From contig JAFYZH010000094.1 of the NCBI GenBank assembly GCA_017548765.1, positions 1-63,541 of the forward strand: DNA of 63,541 nucleotides, read 5' to 3'. The notes under the pieces are model-generated. The model saw only the letters and a list, made by a program, of their open reading frames with translations. It searched no databases and was not told the origin of the DNA. Position numbers and translations under genes: made by a program. Numbering within the stretch: position 1 is the stretch's first letter; each line of letters begins with the position of its first letter. Below, in pieces: positions 1 to 9,456 of the stretch. The DNA is from Lachnospiraceae bacterium (GTDB lineage Bacteria > Bacillota > Clostridia > Lachnospirales > Lachnospiraceae).

Positions 1-808
1 GCCAGCCTTTCTCCTCGATGTCGAGCACAGCCTTACTGCCGCACGCTTCGATCCGCTCTTTCAGGCGGATGCTGTCGTCCACGAGGATCCCGTTCCGTCC
101 CGCCATGATGTAGGTGGGCGGAAAATCCGTGAAATCGCCGAACAGCGGGCTGAAGCGCGGGTCGGTCGGATCTGCGTCTAGTATATATGCTTTCGCGGCA
201 TCCATCACGAACTCGCCGCTCAGGATCGGGTCGTCTTTTTTATGTTCTTCGTATGCAGTCGCCGTGCCGGTCATGTCCGTCCAGGGGCTGAATAACAGCA
301 ACTGTCTGGGCAATGCTTTCCCTTCCGCCGCAAGTTTCTGCGTCAGGCAGAGGGCCAGGTTTCCGCCGGCCGAGTCGCCGCCGACCAGCACATGGTCCGC
401 CGCAAACATATCTTTCGTCAGGTACTCCCATACATTGACCGCGTCCTCTAAAGCCGCCGGGTACGCATGCTCGGGCGCCAGGCGGTAGTTGAACGAGATC
501 ACGGTGAAACCGGTCGCCATGGCCAGCTTCGTGCTCATGATGCCAGCGAGATCCAGCCCGCCGATCACGTAGCCGCCGCCGTGGCAGTACAGGATCACAT
601 AGTTCGGATTATGCGCGAACAGAGGCTTCGTCTCCTCGCAGCGGATCTTTCCGACGCGAAACCGGGTGCGGACGACATCGCCCTTCGGCGTGCCGAGCCG
701 GCCGACCCACTCCGTGAGTTTCCGATGCTTCTTCAGTTCCGCCTCCGTCCCGATCTTCCCGGACAGGAAGTTCACATGTTTCAGCGCTTTTATCAGTGGT
801 TTGTTCAT
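1..808 (-). CDS. alpha/beta-hydrolase fold-3 esterase/lipase (HSL family), 3' end off window
   Basis: Probable cytoplasmic carboxylesterase of the hormone-sensitive-lipase family, hydrolysing short acyl or acetyl esters. Translating the minus strand gives 269 codons before the window edge. The HGGG oxyanion-hole motif is at residues 76-79 and is followed by YVIGG. The nucleophile elbow GGDSAGG puts the catalytic Ser at 146, and the NGILVDDS segment supplies the likely catalytic Asp244. The catalytic His would lie beyond the window. The ATG is chosen because an AAAGGA site precedes it by about 9 bases. It starts 27 bases after the pepC stop, so the two are probably cotranscribed. The substrate is not known; with arabinoxylan enzymes nearby, removal of acetyl or feruloyl groups is possible but only inferred. 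Confidence 0.9.
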   Translation of the reverse strand, partial: MNKPLIKALKHVNFLSGKIGTEAELKKHRKLTEWVGRLGTPKGDVVRTRFRVGKIRCEETKPLFAHNPNYVILYCHGGGYVIGGLDLAGIMSTKLAMATGFTVISFNYRLAPEHAYPAALEDAVNVWEYLTKDMFAADHVLVGGDSAGGNLALCLTQKLAAEGKALPRQLLLFSPWTDMTGTATAYEEHKKDDPILSGEFVMDAAKAYILDADPTDPRFSPLFGDFTDFPPTYIMAGRNGILVDDSIRLKERIEACGSKAVLDIEEKGW

Positions 809-835
809 GTTTCCAATTCCTTTCGAAACGTCCCT

Positions 836-2209
836 TTACTCTGCCAGAGTCCCCATGGGATCCCAAGGCATATAGTGGTTGGGCTCGTCTTCGAGATAAT
901 TCAGCTGCTCTTTCGTCAACAATTCCTTCTTCACGACCGCCTGGAAAACGTAGTTGTCGAACCACTCCGCATCCATCAGGTAGAAGCCCTTCTCGCCGCG
1001 GTCCTCGCCCCAGCTGTTCTGGATCTTCCAGCGGGTCGGCACTTCCTTCTCATTCAGGTTCACGCCCGTGATCACCATCGCGTGGTTCATCGCGGACTCA
1101 CGGAAGTTCAGGCGGTCCTCCTTCGACATTTCAAACTTCATGCCGAGCGTGCCCTCGTAGTCGAAGCAGGCCTCGCTCCAGATGCCCGTCTCACGGTCGC
1201 CCTTCAGGCTCACGTCGCTGCCGAACCAGACCACGCTTCCGTTCTTCAACTGGCGCACGATCAGATCCTTCATCTCGTCCATGGGCAGGTTCAGGTACTG
1301 CACACGGTTGCCGCCCACAACATTGCCCAAATAGTCGATGGTGATGTTCTTGTAGAACGGTTTGTCAGCAGTCGGTGAGTTTACGATGCTCACGTAATCC
1401 TTCGTCAGGTTCACGCCCACGTACTTTTTGTAGAATGTCTTCGGGGTCAATTTCCTCTCAACATGGTATTTCTTATCTTTGTCGACGTACTCGAAGTCGA
1501 ATTCCGTCACGGGCTCGCCGAAGCACTCGCACAGGAAGGTGTACATCTCTTTTCGCATGGACTCGGCCAATGCAGCGATCTTCTCGTCGCGCTTTTTCGT
1601 CTTGTATTTGCCATCTTCCGACTCGCGCACGCATTTCGCCACGCGCGCTGCATAGCGGCGCAGTTTCGAGTTGATGGTGCGGTTCATGGTCGGGGTGTGA
1701 CTGCTCTGGAAGGTCTCCTCCATCGCTGTCTTCGGCACCACGCCGTACTTCGTAACGACGTTAACGAACATGTCCCACTGGCCGCCGTCCTGGATGCCCC
1801 TATCGAGCAGGTACGTGATCAGGCGTTCGTTCTTCGAAAGGCCATCCTCCTGTGTCATCAGCTCGATCATGGTCTCCAGGAAGTAATTGATCTTCTCATA
1901 TTTATCCCAAAACGCCACATAGTTCTGGGATAATTCGAATTTATCGAGTTTGCATTTTTTCGCAACCTCCTCGCGCAGCACGTTCAGCGCGGAGAAGATC
2001 CAGCACCGCCCGCTTTGCTTCTGGTTCGTGACCGGCAACGTCTTCACATCCACCGAAAAATGAAAGTGCGCATTGCCCATGCCCTTCTGGCAGAACACGA
2101 TATCCTTCAGGTTGGTCTTAGCCAGAACGTTCGACAGCGACCGCGCCAGCGGATCCTTCGAAAAATCCTTCTTATACGCTTCTATATCCTTCTTTGTGAT
2201 CTCTTTCAT
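836..2209 (-). CDS. pepC: aminopeptidase C / bleomycin hydrolase family cysteine peptidase (C1B)
   Basis: Cytoplasmic papain-like aminopeptidase that trims N-terminal residues from peptides. At 457 residues it matches the usual PepC length (about 450). The catalytic Cys69 lies in QKQSGRCWIF with the oxyanion Gln63 just before it. His376 is in MNHAMVITGV and Asn398 in IQNSWG, so the Cys-His-Asn triad is complete. There is no signal peptide. Family members form hexamers with the active sites facing an inner chamber. The gene is first in a two-gene unit with the downstream esterase and is separated from the ABC genes by a terminator at 2337-2366. Identification is firm. Confidence 0.96.
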   Translation of the reverse strand: MKEITKKDIEAYKKDFSKDPLARSLSNVLAKTNLKDIVFCQKGMGNAHFHFSVDVKTLPVTNQKQSGRCWIFSALNVLREEVAKKCKLDKFELSQNYVAFWDKYEKINYFLETMIELMTQEDGLSKNERLITYLLDRGIQDGGQWDMFVNVVTKYGVVPKTAMEETFQSSHTPTMNRTINSKLRRYAARVAKCVRESEDGKYKTKKRDEKIAALAESMRKEMYTFLCECFGEPVTEFDFEYVDKDKKYHVERKLTPKTFYKKYVGVNLTKDYVSIVNSPTADKPFYKNITIDYLGNVVGGNRVQYLNLPMDEMKDLIVRQLKNGSVVWFGSDVSLKGDRETGIWSEACFDYEGTLGMKFEMSKEDRLNFRESAMNHAMVITGVNLNEKEVPTRWKIQNSWGEDRGEKGFYLMDAEWFDNYVFQAVVKKELLTKEQLNYLEDEPNHYMPWDPMGTLAE

Positions 2210-2296
2210 ATATCGTACCTCTTTCTAAAACGTGTCTTATTTCAGGTTCTATTCTGCGTTCTATTATAGGTTAAAACATGCTTGATTGTCAAACGA

Positions 2297-2391
2297 TGTG
2301 ACAGTGGGGACGGTTCTTTCTGTCACGTGTCACATTCCAAAAATGCCGCCGGCGAGCCGGCGGCATCCTTGTTTTATAGTGACATGTCACA
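2297..2391. repeat. TGTGAC...GTCACA-bounded palindromic intergenic element (REP-like)
   Basis: Bases 2297-2334 hold an imperfect palindrome whose core is GTGGGGACGGTTCTTTCTG, flanked by TGTGACA and TGTCACGTGTCACA. A second palindrome, GTGACATGTCAC, lies at 2379-2390, and the terminator hairpin sits between the two. GTGAC-bounded elements around GGGGACGGTTCT recur in many clostridial genomes as I recall, often near REP-type Y1 transposases. No transposase is present here. Confidence 0.5.
2337..2366 (-). terminator. rho-independent terminator after the ABC exporter genes
   Basis: An 11-bp perfect GC-rich stem (2343-2353 with 2356-2366, ATGCCGCCGGC) is followed on the minus strand by a TTTTT run. 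It lies about 30 bases past the stop of the ABC gene ending at 2393. Confidence 0.85.
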
Positions 2392-2392
2392 T

Positions 2393-4159
2393 TTACGAAT
2401 TTAATGCGTAGTACAGCCCCTTAAGCGCCATCAGTTCCTCGTGGTTGCCCTGCTCGGCGATACCCTTATTGGAGATGTAGAGAATGCGGTCCGCGCTTCG
2501 GATCGTCGACAGACGGTGCGCTACCATGAAGGAAGTCTTACCCTTCAGGAGCTTCTTCAGCGCCTTCTGGATCAGGGCCTCCGTCTCGGTGTCGATCGAG
2601 CTGGTCGCCTCATCGAGGATGACCACCGAAGGGTTCTTCAGGATGATACGCGCGAAGGACAGCAGTTGCTTTTCACCTGCGGACAGGCCCGCGCCGCGCT
2701 CCTCGAGCTCGTGATTGTAACCATCGGAAAAACGCTCGATAAAACCATTTGCGTAGATGCTCTTCGCGGCTTCGATGCACTCCTCGTCCGTTGCATCCGG
2801 GCGACCGTAGCGGATATTCTCCATGATGGTGCCCTTGAAGATGAACGGCTCCTGCATGAGCACGCCAACTTCTTTACGCAGCGAGTCCAGGGTGACTTTG
2901 CGCACATCCTTGCCGTCAATGCATACGCTGCCTTCCCGGACATCGTAGAAGCGCGTGAGCATGTTGATGACCGTCGTTTTGCCGGCGCCCGTTGGACCCA
3001 CGAGGGCGATCGTCTCGCCCGGCTTTACGTGCAGGTCGAAATGCTCCAGAATATTGACACCCTCGTCATACGCGAAGGTAATGTCGTTGAAATCCACACG
3101 ACCTTCGACGTCGGACAGCACCTCGCAGTCCTCCTCGTTCGCGATCTCGACCGGATAGTCGATGGTGTCGAACACCTGCTCCAGGTTCGAGCTGACCTGC
3201 GCCAGCTGCTGGATCAGGATCGCGATCATGGTGAGCGGGCCGCTGAACTGCGTCATGTAGCTGGTAAATGCTACGACCAGGCCGGCATTTACACCCGCCG
3301 AACCGCCCAGGATCATGGAGAGCGCCACGCCGTACAGGCAGACGGTTCCGAAGTTCCAGAACGTCTCGACGATCGGCGTATTCAGTTCGTTTCTGCGGAA
3401 AATGCGCAGCCACTGCTGAACACAGCCGTCATGGATCTCGTTGTAGATCTCCTCGCTGCTCTTCGTGCGGTTGTAACTCTTAACGATCTTCTCGCCCATG
3501 ATCGTCTCAACAAGGAAGGCGGAACGGTTCGAGTTCTTCGCACGCAGTTTTGCGAACTCCTTACGGATGAAATAACGCAAGGTGAAGATGCTGACCATCA
3601 TCGGGATGACCACCGCGAAAACAATACCTGTCAGCCTCGGGCTCAGACCCAGCATGAAGAAGGTAACGATGATCAGTTTCACTGCGTAAGACAGCAGGTT
3701 CAGTACATAGTTGGAGAAGAAATTGGCCAGGTCATTGACATAGTCCGTGACACGCACCACGATCTTTCCGTTGGGCTTGGAGTCGAAATAATCGAAAGGC
3801 AACTCCTGCAGTTTGTAGAAGATCTCCTTTCGAACGTCACAGATGATCTTGTGACCTACGATACCCATGATCCTCTGGTGGAAGAAGTTCACGGTGATCT
3901 CGAGCGCCGCGATGACCGACATCGAAGCGATGATGAATACAAGCGTCCGGTACTCTTCCGTTACGACTACGTTGTTGATGATCTCCTTCAGCAGAAGCGG
4001 TGTGATCATCGCGAGGCCCGCCGACACCAGCATCAGAACGCCGACCAGGATGAAATATCCCTTATACGGGCTCATGTAGCGCAGCACTCTTCCGAACTGC
4101 CGGACATCGAATTTCTTTTTGATGACTTCGTCTTGGAAGTAGGTATTTTTCTTAGCCAT
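2393..4159 (-). CDS. ABC exporter half-transporter, consensus-site subunit
   Basis: Type IV (MsbA/BmrCD-like) half-transporter of 588 residues: about six transmembrane helices in residues 35-325, then a nucleotide-binding domain. Walker A GPTGAGKTT is at 388-396, the Q-loop Gln at 436, signature LSAGE at 492-496, Walker B VVILDE with catalytic Glu517, and the switch His in AHRLST. The start has a strong AAGGAGG site, and its ATG lies 2 bases after the TGA of the upstream ABC gene, so the two are translationally coupled. Its partner has Asp where this protein has Glu517, as in heterodimeric exporters such as BmrC/BmrD or TM287/288. The cargo is not evident; drugs, lipids or a peptide are all possible. 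Confidence 0.95.
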   Translation of the reverse strand: MAKKNTYFQDEVIKKKFDVRQFGRVLRYMSPYKGYFILVGVLMLVSAGLAMITPLLLKEIINNVVVTEEYRTLVFIIASMSVIAALEITVNFFHQRIMGIVGHKIICDVRKEIFYKLQELPFDYFDSKPNGKIVVRVTDYVNDLANFFSNYVLNLLSYAVKLIIVTFFMLGLSPRLTGIVFAVVIPMMVSIFTLRYFIRKEFAKLRAKNSNRSAFLVETIMGEKIVKSYNRTKSSEEIYNEIHDGCVQQWLRIFRRNELNTPIVETFWNFGTVCLYGVALSMILGGSAGVNAGLVVAFTSYMTQFSGPLTMIAILIQQLAQVSSNLEQVFDTIDYPVEIANEEDCEVLSDVEGRVDFNDITFAYDEGVNILEHFDLHVKPGETIALVGPTGAGKTTVINMLTRFYDVREGSVCIDGKDVRKVTLDSLRKEVGVLMQEPFIFKGTIMENIRYGRPDATDEECIEAAKSIYANGFIERFSDGYNHELEERGAGLSAGEKQLLSFARIILKNPSVVILDEATSSIDTETEALIQKALKKLLKGKTSFMVAHRLSTIRSADRILYISNKGIAEQGNHEELMALKGLYYALNS

Positions 4160-4161
4160 GA

Positions 4162-6048
4162 TCAGACACCTCCTTCCGCGAGTTTATCTGCCAAGGCATC
4201 GAAATTCACCGAGCCTTCCTGCGTAATCTGTATGTTGTAAATCTTGGCAAATGTGCCATTCAACTTCATCAGTTCATCGAACGTTCCGCGTTCAATGATC
4301 TCGCCGTCCTTAAGGTAGATGATCTCATCGCAGTCCACAACCGATGACAGACGGTGCGCGGAAATCAGAAGCGTCTTATCCGGATAAAACTCCTTGATGT
4401 CCGCAAGGAGCCGTTTCTCCGTACCGACGTCGAGCGCCGATGTGGAATCGTCGAGAACAAGGATCGGGGCATTGCGGAGAAGCGCTCTCGCAATGGATAC
4501 GCGCTGCTTCTGACCGCCCGAGATACCGAGACCGCGCTCGCCGATGATTGTTTCATAGCCTTCCGTAAAGCTGCTGATAAAACCGTGCGCCTGCGCATGT
4601 TCCGCGGCTTTTACGACCTGCTGGCGCCCCACTTCAGGCTCCGAGTAGGCGATATTCGAAGTGATCGTATTGGAAAACAGAAATACGTCCTGGAATACAT
4701 AAGAGAACTGCCTTCTTAACGAATTGAGTTCGTATTCGCGGATATCGATTCCGTTTAAGAGAATCTGTCCGTCGGTCATATCGTGAACGCGGATCAAAGA
4801 CTCAAGAAGCACGCTCTTTCCGGATCCCGTACCGCCGACGATACCGATCTTCTTCCCGGGAGTAATGTCCAGATTGATGTTTCTGAGAATACTCTGTCCG
4901 CCGATTTCAAGGCTTCCGTTCACAATCTCAATATGCGCTTCGGTAAGCACGTCCAGGTCAGCCGCGGTCTCGTCCGAAGGAATCATGATGCACTCTTTCG
5001 GAGGCTCGCTGACGCTGATGGGACCGCCGACGATCTTACTCTCCGTATTCATGAAGTCCAGCATTTTCCGTCCGGAAACCAGCTGCTGCTGCATCTGGAA
5101 CATGCTGTTGTTGATCTGTGTTACGTGGTTCATGATGCGGAACACGTAGTCCGCGCTGGCTACCAGGTAGCCGACCAAAAGCTCGCCGCGCATGACCAGG
5201 ACCGCGCTCACGGCGATACTGCCGATGTACGCTCCCTGGCGGATGATGCCGAAGATCGCCTCAAACGTCGAGGACAGTTTGATCTGCTTGATGTGTGCGT
5301 CGCGCAGTTTGTAGTTGGAAGTGTCGAACTTCTTCTTCTCGACTTCCTCGTTCGTGAACGAACGCACCAGACGTACCGCCTCGATGTTCTCCTGTACGGT
5401 CAATGCCATGTTACTGTTGCAACCGCGGATCGCCCGGAAGTTCTCGCGGGCCAGTTTACGGAAACGCAGCAACGCCATGGCGAAAAACGGCGTCAGAATG
5501 AGCGGGATGACCAGCAGGCGGGTGTTGATCCGCGCCAGCATGACGACCGCTACGACCAGAACGAAGATACTGTCGCAGATATTCGGGATCATACGGCAGA
5601 ACATTTCCTTAAACATGATCGTGTCGGAGTTGATCGTCGTCAGCAGTTCGCCCGTGTTGTACTCGGAGATCGTCTCGGAGTCGAGGTCCATGAGTTTATG
5701 AAAAGTGAGCACACGAAGATCGGTCTCCAGTGCGAGGCCGAGTTTTTGAAGTATGTAGTTCTTGATATATACGATCACATCTTTAAAGAGGATCAGGCCC
5801 AGGAACACCGCCGCCACCGTGAAGAACAGCTTCATCGTGTGCATCTCGCCATACTCGCCGGTCAGCAGGAACGAAAAGAAATTCTTATGGTCAACCGCCT
5901 GCTCCTGAATGATGTGATTGATGAAGATCGCCGTAAGCATCGGCAGCAGAAGATCCGCCGTCAACGCCACAAAACTCAACAGTTTCGTCAAAATATCCAG
6001 TGGAAGATGCCTCTTCCACTGTCTGAAACCGAATTTAAAAACATCCAT
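4162..6048 (-). CDS. ABC exporter half-transporter, degenerate-site subunit
   Basis: Second half of the heterodimeric exporter: 628 residues from the preferred start, with a transmembrane domain followed by an ATPase domain carrying Walker A GGTGSGKS, signature ISGGQKQR, Walker B LVLDD and switch SAHRL. The Walker-B residue that is normally the catalytic Glu is Asp (LDDSTSALD), the mark of the non-hydrolytic site in asymmetric exporters. The frame is open from 6075, where an ATG overlaps the GH43 stop. I prefer the ATG at 6048 because AGGGGG lies 7-8 bases before it and the upstream ATG has no ribosome site. It follows the GH43 genes closely and may be cotranscribed with them; no functional link is proven. 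Confidence 0.93.
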   Translation of the reverse strand: MDVFKFGFRQWKRHLPLDILTKLLSFVALTADLLLPMLTAIFINHIIQEQAVDHKNFFSFLLTGEYGEMHTMKLFFTVAAVFLGLILFKDVIVYIKNYILQKLGLALETDLRVLTFHKLMDLDSETISEYNTGELLTTINSDTIMFKEMFCRMIPNICDSIFVLVVAVVMLARINTRLLVIPLILTPFFAMALLRFRKLARENFRAIRGCNSNMALTVQENIEAVRLVRSFTNEEVEKKKFDTSNYKLRDAHIKQIKLSSTFEAIFGIIRQGAYIGSIAVSAVLVMRGELLVGYLVASADYVFRIMNHVTQINNSMFQMQQQLVSGRKMLDFMNTESKIVGGPISVSEPPKECIMIPSDETAADLDVLTEAHIEIVNGSLEIGGQSILRNINLDITPGKKIGIVGGTGSGKSVLLESLIRVHDMTDGQILLNGIDIREYELNSLRRQFSYVFQDVFLFSNTITSNIAYSEPEVGRQQVVKAAEHAQAHGFISSFTEGYETIIGERGLGISGGQKQRVSIARALLRNAPILVLDDSTSALDVGTEKRLLADIKEFYPDKTLLISAHRLSSVVDCDEIIYLKDGEIIERGTFDELMKLNGTFAKIYNIQITQEGSVNFDALADKLAEGGV

Positions 6049-6074
6049 TTTGAAACCCCCTGCCTGGATAGGCA

Positions 6075-7634
6075 TTATTTTTCGTACGTGAACGCGGAAA
6101 ATGCAGCGCTGCCGCCGATCTCCTTCGTCCCAAATACAAACAGTCCGAAACGGGCGCCGGTGAAGTGATCCAGTTTGTAGACCAGCTTACATTCCGGTCC
6201 GATCTGCTTCTTCTCCGTCCCGTCGTAATAAAACAGCCGCGCCATGTCGGTCTTATTCTCAAAGACCGCTTCCGCGCGCAGGCGCACGCTCTCGCCGCTC
6301 AGTTTCGCGCACGCGAGCTCCTCGCCCGGCTCGCTGTCCCTACGCTCGCCCCAAAACGACCCGTTCTCGATCACGCGTCGCAGCATGACTACGTAAAGTT
6401 CGCCGTTTCTGCGTGTGATCGCGGCCAATGCATACGAGCTTTCGAGCAGGCATAGTCCGGCGTAGTCTCCCTCTTTCAGGAGCGAACCATCCACCGTGAC
6501 CTCTGCCGCGCACGCAGGATAGATGGTCCTCTGCGTTAGCACGTTCTTCGCCTGCACCAGGTTAACGCAGACCTTATCCGTGGTCACGGATACATTGCCC
6601 GCTACGCCGTCGCGCTTCACCAGGGAAAGCTCCGGCTCGTGGCTGAACTGCCAGCAACTCTTAAATCCAAACGAATCGTATCTTCTCTTCTGCTCCGGAC
6701 CGTCTGCGTCTTTGAAGTCGTCGCTTCCGACGAGCTCATCGTACACATGGTCCGGCTTCAGATCCTCGATCGCGAACGTCTCCGGAACCTTACCGTTGTC
6801 GCCATAGACCGGCATGTCGTCCTTCCACGTCACAGGCACCAGGATCGGAATACGTCCGACAGCGCCGCTGTCCTGAAAGACGATGGAATACCAGGCGCCG
6901 CCCTGTGTCTCCACGATGCCGCCCTGCGCGCAACCGCTGTTGAAATACCCGCGGTCGTCGTCGCAGACATCGCCGCCGGTGAACGCACCGTCGAGCGAAG
7001 TCGCCATAAAGCAACTCTCCGTTCTGCGGCCGGTCGCCTTCGGCATATGAATGAAGAAAAGATAATACTTTCCGTTGATCTTGTAAAAATGTGTTCCCTC
7101 GTAGCCCAGGTAAGCATCGTCGCGATCCCGCAGGATCATGCGATGCAAGCCGCCCGGCTTCGGACCGGACAGATCCTCCCTAAGCTCCGTCAGGTAGATC
7201 TCACGGTTTCCGTAGACGATGTACACCCTTCCGTCGTCATCGAAAAGGATGGAATTGTCATGGTAGAAACCTTCGATCTCGCTCTTCTCCCACGGGCCGT
7301 CGATGGCCTGGGAGCGGTACAGATACGTTTTGTGCGTATCATTGGCCACAAAGCAGATATAAAACGTGCCGTTGTGGTAACGCAGGCTTGCGGCCCACAT
7401 GCCCTGGCCGTAGATGTTCTCCGCGCCTTCCATGCGCTGGCCCGGCGTCGAGTCGAGGCGGTCGTACACGTACGCCGCGTGCTCCCACCGCACCAGATCA
7501 TACGAACGCAGGATCTCACAACCCGGCATGAAATACATGGTCGTGCTGACCATATAGTAGGTATCGCCTACCCGGATCACGTCCGGATCGGGATAATCCA
7601 TACGCGTCAGCGGATTGATCTTGCAGTAATCCAT
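6075..7634 (-). CDS. GH43 beta-xylosidase / alpha-L-arabinofuranosidase, cytoplasmic
   Basis: Glycoside hydrolase family 43, 519 residues, with no signal peptide, so likely acting on imported xylo- or arabino-oligosaccharides. The five-bladed propeller carries the three expected acids: base Asp16 in YPDPDV, pKa-modulating Asp126 in HDNSILFDDDG and acid Glu179 in GYEGTHFYK. Residues from about 320 to the end look like the beta-sandwich C-terminal domain of family-43 beta-xylosidases. The start has AGGAGG 6 bases upstream. It lies 15 bases after the lipoprotein GH43 gene and directly before the ABC pair. Family 43 mixes xylosidase and arabinofuranosidase activities, and sequence alone does not settle which applies here. 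Confidence 0.92.
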   Translation of the reverse strand: MDYCKINPLTRMDYPDPDVIRVGDTYYMVSTTMYFMPGCEILRSYDLVRWEHAAYVYDRLDSTPGQRMEGAENIYGQGMWAASLRYHNGTFYICFVANDTHKTYLYRSQAIDGPWEKSEIEGFYHDNSILFDDDGRVYIVYGNREIYLTELREDLSGPKPGGLHRMILRDRDDAYLGYEGTHFYKINGKYYLFFIHMPKATGRRTESCFMATSLDGAFTGGDVCDDDRGYFNSGCAQGGIVETQGGAWYSIVFQDSGAVGRIPILVPVTWKDDMPVYGDNGKVPETFAIEDLKPDHVYDELVGSDDFKDADGPEQKRRYDSFGFKSCWQFSHEPELSLVKRDGVAGNVSVTTDKVCVNLVQAKNVLTQRTIYPACAAEVTVDGSLLKEGDYAGLCLLESSYALAAITRRNGELYVVMLRRVIENGSFWGERRDSEPGEELACAKLSGESVRLRAEAVFENKTDMARLFYYDGTEKKQIGPECKLVYKLDHFTGARFGLFVFGTKEIGGSAAFSAFTYEK

Positions 7635-7649
7635 GGCGGCCCTCCTGCT

Positions 7650-9341
7650 TTATTCGAAAATCCAATCCAGGATCTCGTAACCCTCACCACTGAAGGTGAA
7701 ATATACGCTGGTAACGCCCTTCAGGCCTTCCATCGGCGCCGAGCATACCGTGATCTCGTTGCCGTCGCTCTCGATCGGCAGGAAGCCTACTACATCCTGA
7801 TTATTCAGTTTCGTCGAAACGCGGACTACACCGCTCTTACCGTTCGTGCGTACGGTCGCCTTCAGGGTCTTCGCGCCCTGCTCGCCGAAATCCACGCCGT
7901 TCAGTTTAACGAAGTCGCCGTCATTGATCGCGGTCAGAAGCAGGTTTCCGCAACCGTACTTCTCGCTCACTTCGTCCGCAGGTGCGGTATCCACGCCGGC
8001 CATCGCACAGATCGTCGCACCATTGATCTTCTCATAAGGGTTCAACGCTACGACCTGCTCGCGTCCGGTGCGGGTCTGCGGGATCAGACCGATAGTTCCG
8101 TCCTCGCCCATCTCGAACGCTTCCACATTCGTGGAGCGGTAGCCGTGGCGAATGCCCTGCGCCAGCTCCAGCATGCGTGTATGATATGTGATGTACCACT
8201 GTCCCTTGAAGTTGAAGATGCAGTGGTGGTTGTTGCCGCCTTCGCCCCAGTAAGCGCCCGGGTTCTTCAAAATTCTCTCTTTGTATGTGAACGGTCCGAG
8301 CGGATTTTTACTCTCCATGACGATGATCTCGCCGTTTTCGAAGTCATATTCCTTATTCTCCGCCTTATCCACGTCGAAGTTGCTGCAATAGGTGTAATAG
8401 TAGGTATCGCCGTATTTGTGGATACCGGAATCCTCAAACAGGAAGGGTGCGTCGATCGTCTTCGGTACATCGACCAGGCTCATCATGTCATCGCCCAGCT
8501 GTGCGCAACGCGCCGTCATCGGGTGCGAAGCGTCGCCCTGCCACGGGATGCCGCCGCCGAAGTAGATGTAGGCCTTGCCGTCGTCGTCCACCAGAACAGC
8601 GGGATCGAACAACCATGCAACGTTGCCGCAGTTCTCCATGTCGCGGCGAATGAGTCCGTGACCCAGTTCATCTACGAACGGGCCGACCGGGCTGTCCGAC
8701 GAAACTACGCCGATGCCGCCGCCATTGTCCGCGAAATACAGGAAGAACTTCGGCTTGCCATCGATCATCTTCCACGCTGCCGCCGGCGCCCAGGAGTTTT
8801 TCGCCCATTTAGCCGCGCCGTTCGGACCTGCTACCATGATCTCGCCGTGGTCGGTGAAATTCACCATATCCTTCGTGGAAACCACGTAGATACTGCTGAT
8901 CTTGCTGTAGGAATTCTCTTTGATCGTCGTGCCGTCCGCCTCATACTCGTAAGCATCGGCCGTCATATAAAAGTACACGGTATCACCGTACACCATCGCG
9001 TACGGGTCCGCGCCGTAATGCTGCGAAATGATCGGGTTAAAGTCCCACACACCTTTGTAACCCGTCGTCAGTTTCATGTTCTTAAACAGTTCTGAATAAT
9101 TCATTTGTGAACCTCCTTCGTTATCCTTTTCTCCCGTGGTCGCAGCCTGCGTCGTCACATCTGCGCCCGTTGCAGACTCTGCACTGCCCGGCTCGGTCGC
9201 CTCCTGCGTCTGCGCGACCGTCGCCTGCGTGGCTTCCGTCTCCGGCACCGTCGGCTCCGTCGCTCCCGCGCACGCGCCCAGGCACATCATCGCGGCCAAT
9301 GCTGCTCCCACATATGCTGTTTTCCTCGTTTTGCGTATCAT
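7650..9341 (-). CDS. GH43 arabinoxylan-acting lipoprotein with C-terminal CBM6-like domain
   Basis: Surface-anchored family-43 hydrolase of 563 residues. The signal peptide ends in a lipobox LGAC with lipidated Cys24, followed by a Thr/Glu-rich linker (about 27-78) that holds the enzyme off the membrane. The catalytic acids are base Asp112 in HYGADPYAM, Asp246 in WLFDPAVLVDDDG and acid Glu303 in FLFEDSGIHKYG. The last 130 residues resemble a CBM6-type beta-sandwich (LKATVRTNGKSG, YFTFSGEGYEILDW). The architecture fits arabinoxylan arabinofuranohydrolases or endo-acting family-43 enzymes. AGAGGAGG precedes the ATG. It would cut side chains outside the cell while the cytoplasmic GH43 and GH51 enzymes finish the products. 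Confidence 0.92.
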   Translation of the reverse strand: MIRKTRKTAYVGAALAAMMCLGACAGATEPTVPETEATQATVAQTQEATEPGSAESATGADVTTQAATTGEKDNEGGSQMNYSELFKNMKLTTGYKGVWDFNPIISQHYGADPYAMVYGDTVYFYMTADAYEYEADGTTIKENSYSKISSIYVVSTKDMVNFTDHGEIMVAGPNGAAKWAKNSWAPAAAWKMIDGKPKFFLYFADNGGGIGVVSSDSPVGPFVDELGHGLIRRDMENCGNVAWLFDPAVLVDDDGKAYIYFGGGIPWQGDASHPMTARCAQLGDDMMSLVDVPKTIDAPFLFEDSGIHKYGDTYYYTYCSNFDVDKAENKEYDFENGEIIVMESKNPLGPFTYKERILKNPGAYWGEGGNNHHCIFNFKGQWYITYHTRMLELAQGIRHGYRSTNVEAFEMGEDGTIGLIPQTRTGREQVVALNPYEKINGATICAMAGVDTAPADEVSEKYGCGNLLLTAINDGDFVKLNGVDFGEQGAKTLKATVRTNGKSGVVRVSTKLNNQDVVGFLPIESDGNEITVCSAPMEGLKGVTSVYFTFSGEGYEILDWIFE

Positions 9342-9456
9342 AGGCTACCTCCTCTGCTGAGAGTCCCCCAAGTAAAACACTACCCAAAATATATCATATC
9401 TCAAATCGTAAATCTATGATTTCTTTGCTAACCTTATGCCAATAATTGCCCGCGGC

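Noticed and set aside
2441-6168. long plus-strand open frames opposite the ABC genes
   Set aside because: Composition is rich in His, Arg and Asp as expected from antisense reading of GC-rich codons; the ABC motifs are on the minus strand.
6639-9095. 818-codon open frame on the plus strand
   Set aside because: It lies antisense to two clear GH43 genes, has no ribosome site or family motif, and reads as the mirror of their codon pattern.
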